From assembly GCA_020744225.1 (NCBI GenBank), contig JAGMWG010000009.1:1488001-1552000 (forward strand): DNA of 64,000 nucleotides, in the 5' to 3' direction. The notes beneath the pieces are model-generated. The model had not been told where the DNA came from, made no database searches, and saw only the letters and a list, made by a program, of their open reading frames with translations. A program made the translations under genes and the position numbers. This DNA is from Paraphoma chrysanthemicola (Eukaryota > Ascomycota > Dothideomycetes > Pleosporales > Phaeosphaeriaceae). This document shows, piece by piece, positions 56,441 to 64,000 of the stretch (the stretch's first letter is position 1; the number at the start of each line of letters is the position of its first letter).

Positions 56441-56860
56441 GAACGAGGCTACCACAGCGAGCCACGGGCACGCCCTTGCTGCTGATGGACCGGGGTTTGA
56501 GCTGGACCTGAAGTCCATCGTCTTTTGTGGAAAAAAGACCGCGTGTGTATTGAAACACAGGTTGCTGAACATGGTCGCGCCAGGCTCTCGGTACGATTCG
56601 GTGAGCGTGGTGCGCTGCTCGTTGGCCTGCCCTGTCGGGATGAAGACTTCTCTTTCGAGGATGTTGAAGTCGTAGGCCTTGTCGAGCACGATGGAGAATA
56701 TGATATTCTGCGGCACGCACGCGTTCATGGCACTGGCGTAGGCTTGGCCAGCGTACCCGGGTCGTTGGAGGCCCAAAAGTGGTAGTGGAAGCTGGTGTAA
56801 CCAGCAGGGGAGCCTGAGTCGTCGTCGACATCGTCGGCGTCAGCGCGGGCGTCTTTGCCG
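56420..56860 (-). pseudogene. Broken fragment of an unrecognised fungal gene
   Basis: On the minus strand an acidic stretch (DGKDARADADDVDDDSGSP) leads into SFHYHFWASND in one frame and PGYAGQAYASAMNACVPQN in the next, so one base appears lost near 56755-56762. It continues through FNILEREVFIPTGQANEQ and TMFSNLCFNTHAVFF to FIL, where the LINE sequence begins. The conserved look of the segments suggests a real protein family, which I do not recognise. No start codon is present. Confidence 0.5.
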
Positions 56861-57219
56861 TCTTCTTATATAAGTTCTCTTCGCCTTTCTTTGGTTTCTT
56901 CGCTATGCCAAAGCCACCATGTCTACATCTTTCTTTGTGGCTCAGTAATGTCTCGGAAATCGGTGTCGTCATTTCCGAAGCAAACCACTTTTGGTAGCGC
57001 ATTTTTCACAGTGGTGAGTGAGACGCTTCTAACATGAATTCAGCAAAACAGCGGTCTATCATCAGAGGGCAGGGCCAAGATAATCACGATGAAGCCACTG
57101 GTAGACATGTGACAATTAGCAAGGGTATCATGTCATTCAACTTGTAAAAGAATCTATAGTCCAGATCGGTCTCGCAAATGAGAAGATGTGACGACGCGTC
57201 GTGCATTGTCTTTCCAAGC

Positions 57220-58309
57220 CTAACTCCGCTGCATCTTTTCCGGGTTCCGAAGGAGAAACTGAGGCTTTGAAACCTTCATATTGCCACTTTCAGTTCCGCT
57301 TCCGCTTCCATTTGTTACCCCTAAATCTCCTAGACTCGAACTTGACAAGTGGTGCATACTTGGGGGGAGAATCTCTCTATCGCTTTGTGGCGTGTATGTC
57401 TCCATTCTGACTGATCTTCGCGTAGATGACTTCCATCCTGACAAAGTAGGCGTATGTGCGTTGGAACCAGTTTTGAGGTGCGCTAATGAACCTCGCAGGA
57501 TTGAGACGAGGCGGTTCAAGATGGAAAATTCGACGCGCAATTTCACGCCGTAGACGCAGGGTTTGAATGCTGCTTGGACGTAAAAGTAGGGCGAATAGGA
57601 CATGCCGAGGAGGGTGCAGTCGAGGAAAACAATCAGGATGTTGGAGTAGATGAGGTGGCGCATCACCGTCCGAATCGTTTCATCGTCTTGACCAAGGGCA
57701 GATCTGTTTAGCAGTACACGTCGTGTTTCGACAATGTACAAGATGGAGATGATCGTCTCTTGCAAGAAGAAGATGGTGACTTGAACACGGTCCCAGATGA
57801 GGTTTGCAGATAGGATGTGTGGAATGCGTGATGCTTGCGCAGCGATGCCGAGGCCAATAGTGGGCAAAGAGATGAATATGGTGGTGAAGATGACCATGTA
57901 CAGCACATACTTACTGTGCTTGGGGTTTGAGATGATGAGATGAAGTCGCGAGTAGAGCACAACCGATTGTGGAATCACTAACATCCACCAGCTAAGGTAG
58001 ATGAATGTGAAGGCGACGTATGGGTTCTTGATCTGCCCAAAGTCGGCAAGGACCTGTTCGACACAACGATTAGCTCAGCCTCCGGTTTCGACAAGGCGTG
58101 TAGAGGGGCTCCCGTACAATGAGGAGCGGTTGCGTCAAAACTCCTTGCGTGCCCACGAAGCAGGCCCAGAAATACAGACCCCTCTTTCGCAGATACGTGA
58201 ACCACAACCGCACATTGAGCTCGACACAAATGTACCAAGCCGCGCCGACAAAGGCGGCCATGGTCATGGCGACCGCCAGGTCATTCTTGAGGTCCTCGGC
58301 CACGCCCAT
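57220..58309 (-). CDS. Seven-TM integral membrane protein (DUF7703-like)
   Basis: Exons 58309-58118 and 58053-57220 (64-nt GTACGG...ACAG intron) give 341 residues, starting MGVAEDLKNDLAVAMTM. Hydrophobic helices: AVAMTMAAFVGAAWYICVEL, GLYFWACFVGTQGVLTQPLL, VAFTFIYLSWWMLVIPQSVV, VLYMVIFTTIFISLPTIGLG, VQVTIFFLQETIISILYIVE and LIYSNILIVFLDCTLLGMSY, then an amphipathic stretch. The C-terminal 90 residues are hydrophilic and Ser/Thr-rich. The pattern fits a fungal family annotated as DUF7703; ligand and role are unknown. The gene appears intact although its neighbours are broken. Confidence 0.75.
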
Positions 58310-59039
58310 GTTCGGGAGCGGTGAGGCAGCAGGACGACGTTGAGCACACTCAAAAACGAGTGGTAAAGCCTAGAACGACAAGAAAGAAGTGGAGAATTTC
58401 CCGGAAATAGAGGCAGAGTCTAGCGTTGAGCATTTCATATATGGTAGGCGCACATAGCCCACGGTCAGACTGTCCGTGGGCCATGCCCAGGGCGGGACGG
58501 GATATTGTGTGGCATGCCGGTCGGGGGCACAGCAGACCCCTTTCGAGCAGGCTGTTGACAGACGGCCGCACGGTGCAGCAATTGGAGGGCCGTGAGCTGG
58601 AGACAGTTAGCGAGTCGCATGTCCAGGGGAAGGCCGTCCGATATCATTGGTCTGCCTGGTTGGCAAAGACTTCAGAAGGAGCAGGATCCACATGGCGGGT
58701 AAACCGACTGCTTTGTTGCATCAATCAGAGAGAGGACAGACGCACGTGCACAGACACGGCTGCGTGTCCCGTTCCGAGCTCCCCGGTGGGCCACTCCGCT
58801 CGGCTAGGTGGCTTGTGGAACGGAAGATCATGCCCCCATTCGCTAACGTGAGGCACGTCTGCAACACACGAATCTCATCTCACCGCCCTGGCCGGCCCGG
58901 TCTTGGGAACCGGCCGCTCACGTGGGGGGCCGGGCACTTCATATGCTGCAGCTCGCGTCTCATCTTAGACAGCCGCCCTGCGCACCTCTAGCGGCCCATT
59001 GTGCCGGAATCATCAATTCGCACATCTGCATATGCAATC
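58310..59039. other. Promoter region between membrane protein and cupin genes
   Basis: Divergent upstream sequence, GC-rich, with no recognised gene. A 140-codon frame at 58426-58851 has no domain. Confidence 0.5.
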
Positions 59040-59761
59040 ATGGTCCACGTGCACGCACTTGTAAGCTGCCTCGCGGTCATGTTGGCGGCAATACCCGCCA
59101 TGGCTGCGCCCTCCGATTACCAGCCGCACCAGGACAAGGCAATCCTCGAATACAGCGCCCAGGACGTCGTCAAGCAGCTGGGGCTCATCCCAAACATCGA
59201 GAAGGGCTACTACATCCAGACCTTTGAGGATGACCTTGTGGTCCTTGGGAATCGCTCAGCTAGCACGGCCATCTACTATCTTCTCGAAGGCAAGGATGGC
59301 CAATCGCGCTGGCATCGCGTGGCCGATGTCGAGATTTGGCACTACTACGCCGGGGCACCGCTCACACTGTCGCTCTCCGCAAACAATGGCTCCAAGCTCG
59401 AGGTCAAGACCCTAGGACCGAACATCTTTCGTGGACAAGCACCGCAGATCGCTATCCGCAAGCACCAGTGGCAGAGCGCCAGGAGTCTGGGTCGCTGGAC
59501 ACTCGTCGGCACAACTGGTAAGGTTCATTTGCTTTTTTCCCCATTCTCTATTGGATCGACTTGACTGTACTCATGTGCGAGTGTATCTAATCATTTCCTG
59601 CATTGTATGTATCTGGCGTGATGTTGTGGGATAAGGCAGTCCATGTAACACCCTTCATGTTCCTTCAAAGTCTACAGACTGACACGACTGCAGTGGCTCC
59701 TGGATTCGACGAGAGTGGGTTTGAGCTGGCACCAGAGGGTTGGGTGCCTCGGAGTTCGTAA
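59040..59761 (+). CDS. Secreted cupin_5 (DUF985) protein
   Basis: Exons 59040-59517 and 59694-59761 give 181 residues. A signal peptide (MVHVHALVSCLAVMLAAIPAMA) precedes the domain. The cupin_5 pattern is clear: DVVKQLGLIPNIEKGYY, STAIYYLLEGKDGQSRWHR, EIWHYYAGAPLTLSL, and VGTTVAPGFDESGFELAPEG, the last reached only after splicing a 176-nt intron (GTAAGG...TGCAG). The WHR and EIWHYY histidine/glutamate residues are the probable metal or ligand site of the double-stranded beta-helix. Function of the family is not established; most members I know lack a secretion signal. Confidence 0.85.
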
Positions 59762-61196
59762 AAACCACGGTCTTGCGGGCAACTACTGTAACTACCTCTA
59801 GTACGCACGGAGCGACGACTATTCCAAATAGAAACGTCGCAATGCATCTAAACGAATCTAATATCTTAAAACGAGAGGTTCTGTCCCAAAAGCGGGATTG
59901 TGGTATTATATAGCAGGATCTTACCATGTTCGTAGGTCGGTCTGTCCCGTTTGAGCCATTGCGTTGCGTTGTCATCCGGCGGGGTTATCACAAGTCCTTT
60001 CGCTGAAGAAGTCAGTCGCTCGCTTTGAATTTCTTTCTGCTTGATGCACTATTCATTTTACTTTATGGCTAGCCTGATTGCCATTAGATAGTTGCGGCAT
60101 TATTGCTTGACAGTGTAATGATCTGGGACTACTAGGCCCTATAGCCACAGAACAGGGTCTGGGGACGTCTATATATATCTGCCACTCCTCGTGGTGCTCC
60201 GAGTCGTTCAATTTTCACCATTACAAAGGGAGAAAGGTCGCATTCGCTTGGCGAATTAGACTGTTCGCTTGTGGAGTATGACAGCGCATTCCTCAGCTAG
60301 TATACAGCAGACTTGCCAACAAGCAAGTCAAGTCGTTCACCCTCGGAGACCCACTTACCTATCTACGTAGGAGTTAAACTTGTATAGGCAACTGCTAGGC
60401 TCGAATGATAGTGGTCCATGCGCTTGAGCAGCTCGGCTTAGCGCACCAAGCAGAAACGTCTGCTCGCCAACACCACCCAACACCACCTTCGCCAGCACCT
60501 CTCGAGCCTATCGCATCGATCAACCCGCCCACCGTCCCTACTTTGTATATAGATTGCTAGTTTTGCTTGTTTTGCCTGTTTTACCTGTTTTGCTTGACTT
60601 TTGCTGTTGTCTATCTAGATAGTCTATAGCGGAGCTGGGCCCGAGACCATCTCTCGCGCGGCAGAAGCGGCTGAGCGAGATCACGTGCCGCATCAAACTC
60701 AGCCATCTGCCCCGTTCGAGCAGCGCCGGCTCGATCTGGCCTAGCTCCTGCGCCTCCCAAACATGCTACCATACAAATATCCAACTCCCTATCACCGCCA
60801 CTTCGGAGTGTCTTAATGATAGCTTATTGGATAAGATAGGCCTGCATGGATTTTGGCAGCGTGTAGCCTCCTATGTAGCTTGGAGCAGTGACTGTGCGCG
60901 CCGCTAGGGCGAGGCTGGCGCCCTGGCGACGTAGCTAGGCGTTTGCGGGCCCATACTGAAAGAAAATTCCATGAGTACTGCGCCCTGCGCGCTCGGCTGT
61001 GGCACCGGCTGTGTTTTAGCGCAGCATCCGCACTTTCTTTTGTCCGACATAATTAGCGTCTTGGCTTGGATTGATCATAAAGAGCGTTTGAGCTCGTGGT
61101 GAGCAAATTAGGCAGTCCTGTATCCTTAAAGTCTCTCAGTATTCTTATTCATCTCTCGACATCTTCAATCATTTTCTACACTCATCCTTAGGCGTC
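59762..61196. other. Intergenic region, no gene recognised
   Basis: 1.4 kb without a convincing gene. It contains a 9-bp tandem repeat near 60561 and TATA-like TATATATA near 60171. The last 150 bases are the promoter and CT-rich leader of the DUF1989 gene. Confidence 0.5.
60561..60596. repeat. 9-bp tandem repeat, four units
   Basis: TTTTGCTTG, TTTTGCCTG, TTTTACCTG and TTTTGCTTG follow each other without gaps. Confidence 0.85.
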
Positions 61197-61806
61197 ATGC
61201 CCACCATTCCAGCCCGGTCTAGTGCTATACAGCCTCTGCGCGCTGGCCAGTCCATTAAGGTTATCAACACAAGCGGAGGCCAAGTTATCGATACATGGGC
61301 CTTCTCTCCAACCTCAGGCTTCCCTTCTTATATCGATGTCGCACACGCGATCTACCCACCATAAACTGGAACTTACCGTCGGAGAGTCGTATTTGGACAA
61401 TCACCGCAACCCCATCCTGACAATTACTGAGGACACTTCTCCCGGGCACCACGACGTTCTCTACGCCGCCTGCTCTCCTGAGCGTTATATTCAGCTTGGC
61501 GCTCCACGAGACCACGACAATTGCGCACAGAATCTGCGCAAGGCAGTCAATACCTGCAAAGATCCTTCAATCCACAAGCTAGTAGAGTTGTTGGAGTATG
61601 GCTGGATACCTGATCCTCTGAATCTGTTCATGAGTGTTCCTGTCAAGGACAACAAGATTCCCTGCGAAGACCCAGCAGGCAAGCCAGGCAATTACGTTGT
61701 TTTGAGGGCAGATCAAGAATGCGTTGTTATTATGAGCGCGTGCCCAATGGATGTGCATGTCTGCAATGGAGCACCACCAACTAGTGCAGAATTCGAGGTG
61801 CTCTGA
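61197..61806 (+). pseudogene. DUF1989 (urea carboxylase-associated type) protein, frameshifted
   Basis: From the ATG at 61197 the frame reads MPTIPARSSAIQPLRAGQSI, IKVINTSGGQVIDTWAFSP and SYIDVAH, then ends in a stop at about 61366. The continuation, HTRSTHHKLELTVGESYLDN, GHHDVLYAACSPERY and a Cys-containing CPMDVHVCNG end, is in another frame and runs to the TGA at 61804. Two bases (one CA) appear to be lost at 61341-61346, within CACACGCG. Both halves match the DUF1989 domain in order, so the intact ancestor was about 203 residues. Family members are associated with urea and amide nitrogen metabolism; the exact activity is unknown. Confidence 0.75.
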
Positions 61807-62104
61807 ACAGGGACAAGTAGACTATTATCATTCTGTAAGCTTTGCTTCGCATTTTGAACATGTGTTGCTGTAGAGCTCGAGCTTCCACAATCTAGAACAA
61901 CGACCTCTTATCCTCGGACTCTTAGGATACCAGCATGCATTTCTTGCTTTTGTTCTGCTAGTATTGTATAATGTGAGCGAACACTGCTAGAATATTCTCT
62001 TGCTCCATCGAAGCTTCGAGATGCTCTCCTCCCATGTATATAAACCCTTCATTTCTCATTCATTAGAATCAGCGCAGTTGCTCATTCCTTAGCTGGACGC
62101 CCTC
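61807..62104. other. Intergenic region with a TATA box
   Basis: TATATAAA at 62037-62044 precedes a CT-rich leader-like stretch and the NB-ARC fragment. No gene of its own. Confidence 0.5.
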
Positions 62105-62900
62105 TCGCTTGCTCCGCCCACATTAACATTCCAGGCTGGGACGATGAAAAGGCGGATGTCAAGAAGCTGGTTCAATTCTACTTAAGCAAAGAGAGCGCAG
62201 GGCAGTGGCTACTTGTCTTCGACAATGCGAACGAGGCTATTATAGAATTCGCCGGGTCATCTAAGGCGGTCAGCCTAATCGAGTGTCTACCGAGCTCTGA
62301 GCAGGGGGCTATCATCTTCACAACAACGGACAGGAAGACGGCCGCTAAACTGGCATCACAAAACATTGTGAAGCTGCCAGAGATGGAACAGGACACGGCT
62401 CAAAGGATGCTCGAAACATGTTTAGTCTACCCGGCGAACGAGCAAGAGAAGGCGGATCCCTTGCTCAAAGAGCTGGCGTACCTCCCTCTACCTATTTTGC
62501 AAGCAGCAGCCTACGTCAATGTCCACAAGATCACGCTTCGAGAATACCTATCACTACTAACTGAGAATAAGGGGGAGTTGGCTGAACCTAGTAGTAATGA
62601 ACATGAGAATGTGATAGCGGCGACTTGGCTTCTTTCGTTCGAACAGATTCGTCGCCACGATACCTTGGCAGCTGACTATCTACTGTTCATGGGGTGTGTA
62701 GACCGAAACGACATTCCGCTCGCTCTTCTACCAGCGGCCTTGCCGCGTGAACAGGGAACACATGCGGTGGGAACTCTCGATGCCTACTCGTTCGTCACCA
62801 AACGAACGGCTGGATCAGCGCTCGACTGCATCGACTGGTGCATGTCTCAACACGCAACTGGCTGAAAAAAAGGGACTGCTAAGCCAAGGGACTCAAGTAG
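62105..62900 (+). pseudogene. NB-ARC (NOD-like receptor) fragment
   Basis: An open stretch with no start codon near its beginning reads NIPGWDDEKADVKKLVQFYL, QWLLVFDNANEAII (Walker B), GAIIFTTTDRKTAAKLA (sensor), then the winged-helix part (LPLPILQAAAYVNVHKITL, ENVIAATWLLSFEQIRR). The P-loop and N-terminal domain are missing. Near 62825 the frame shifts: the continuation LHRLVHVSTRNWL, usual before TPR repeats, is in another frame, and the annotated frame ends at 62865. So this is a remnant of a fungal NB-ARC-TPR receptor, a family linked to non-self recognition and regulated cell death. The pogo element follows directly. Confidence 0.7.
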
Positions 62901-62959
62901 CCATCATACATGGCTATTTGAATATTCAAATAACGTCTTATATGCATAACGTGTTTTAT

Positions 62960-63023
62960 AAGCGAGTCGTCAATACAAGCGAGTCGTCAATACAAGCGAG
63001 TCGTCAATACAAGCGAGTCGTCA
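62960..63023. repeat. 17-bp tandem repeat, 3.8 units
   Basis: Three exact copies of AAGCGAGTCGTCAATAC and a 13-base partial fourth. It lies between the NB-ARC fragment and the pogo transposase start, probably in the subterminal region of that element. Confidence 0.95.
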
Positions 63024-63062
63024 GCCCCACCAACTTCGATACCTCTTCCATCTCGACGTGCA

Positions 63063-64000
63063 ATGGCTCCACGCCACGCTTCTCAAGTGCCTTCAAATGA
63101 AGCTGATATTCAGCTTGCTATTGATTCTATCAAATCCCAGCAGATCAGGTCTGAAAGCCGCGGTGCTATAGTCTATAATGTCCCTCGTATGACAATGCGC
63201 GACCGACGCGCTGGCAAGCCTGCACGACGCGATTGCCAACCCAACTCAAAGAAGCTTACCTAGCTAGAAGAGGAGATGATTGTTAGACATATACTCGACC
63301 TTGATCAACGTGGATTCGCGCCCACGTACGCAGCTGTACGTGATATGGCTGATAAGCTGCTAGCTGCGCGCTCTGCTGGTCACGTTGGCGTCCACTGGGC
63401 GCGCAACTTCGTCAGGCGTACAGACAGTCTTACGACGCGTTTTAATCGAGCGTACGATAGGCAGAGAGCTCTGTGTGAGGATCCTATCCTTATACAACGC
63501 TGGTTTGAGCTCGTAGAGGAGACAAAGGCCAAGTGGGGTATCTGCGATGAGGACGTCTATAACTTTGACGAGGCTGGCTTCATGATGGGCAAGATATCGA
63601 CTCAGCTTGTCGTGACAGGGTCAGAGAGGAGAGGCAGGCCAAAGGCTGTTCAGCCTGGCAATCGCGAGTGGGTGACCGTGATCGCTGCGATCAACGATGC
63701 TGGCTGGGCTATCCCACCCTTCCTTATCTTTGCTGGCCAGTATCACCTGTCTGCCTGGTACGAGGAGGATATCCCACGCGACTGGGCGATCGCAATTAGC
63801 GACAATGGCTGGACAACCAACGAGATAGGAGTTGAGTGGCTGAAGCATTTCATCAAGCATACAGACGGCAAGGTGGTTGGGGCGCGTAGGCTACTCATCC
63901 TTGATGGCCATGAGAGCCACCACTCTCTTGAATTTCAAGAGCTTTGCAAGGAGCACCAATATCTATACGCTCTGCATGCCGCCTCACTCATCCCACCTGC
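63063..64000 (+). pseudogene. Pogo/Fot-type DDE transposase, broken and cut by window end
   Basis: Starts MAPRHASQVPSNEADIQLAI, then a psq-like helix-turn-helix region and a CENP-B-type HTH (ARNFVRRTDSLTTRFNRAYD). The DDE domain shows the first two acids in VYNFDEAGFMMG and LLILDGHESHH; the third lies beyond the window. A TAG at 63261-63263 stops it after KKLT, where relatives have glutamine, so CAG to TAG is the likely change. Near 63957 one extra base seems to shift the frame, since the expected NIYTLCMPPHSSHL lies in another frame. Without these the frame is open. The element is probably inactive. Confidence 0.8.

Noticed and set aside
58426..58851. 141-codon frame between the membrane protein and cupin genes
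   Set aside because: Arg/Ser/Gly-rich composition from GC-rich DNA and no recognised motif.
1..64000. CRISPR array, phage or bacterial operon
   Set aside because: The repeats seen are short tandem arrays without spacers, and genes have spliceosomal introns; this is fungal nuclear DNA.

Overview
The window is nuclear DNA of a filamentous ascomycete (Pezizomycotina, most likely Dothideomycetes, inferred from gene content only). Genes are on both strands, carry short introns of about 42-70 nt with GT-AG or occasionally GC-AG borders, and include fungal hallmarks: Zn2Cys6 regulators, a HET-domain gene, PDR-type ABC transporter, Pth11-like receptor, GH18-like tail, hAT, Tad-like LINE and pogo elements. 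Coding models were built by joining exons by hand so that reading phase and conserved motifs agree; none was checked against RNA or databases.

Layout. 1-13 kb is a conserved core: a small secreted protein, a divergent UBC1 (E2) / RPT2 (26S proteasome ATPase) pair, an unknown 688-aa protein, cyclin H (CCL1) and a secreted LVIVD-type beta-propeller protein. 13.5-17.6 kb holds a membrane protein and a HET-domain gene. 18-33.3 kb looks like a specialised-metabolism tailoring cluster without a backbone synthase: P450, 3-beta-HSD/Erg26-like dehydrogenase, PDR ABC exporter, Pth11-like 7-TM protein, second P450 and an AusD-like methyltransferase. 34-39 kb is a sulfide-oxidation module: sulfide:quinone oxidoreductase and a BLH/ETHE1-type persulfide dioxygenase transcribed divergently from a 416-bp promoter, followed by a Zn2Cys6 regulator.

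From 39.3 kb on the DNA is a repeat-rich, decaying compartment: a GH18-like tail cut off at a 5'-truncated LINE, a (CA)24 tract, another Zn2Cys6 gene, an intact hAT transposon nested in an older broken hAT, a BAH-PHD (EPR-1-like) gene with a one-base frameshift, a LINE ORF1 remnant beside another broken gene, a DUF7703-like membrane protein, a secreted cupin_5 protein, a frameshifted DUF1989 gene, an NB-ARC fragment and a pogo/Fot transposase that runs off the end of the window.

How the genes fit together: UBC1 and RPT2 serve ubiquitin-dependent degradation and share a promoter region; the two sulfide genes act in sequence in mitochondria (H2S to persulfide to sulfite); the 18-33 kb genes could oxidise, dehydrogenate, methylate and export a terpenoid or sterol-like molecule whose scaffold is made elsewhere. 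That last role is inference.
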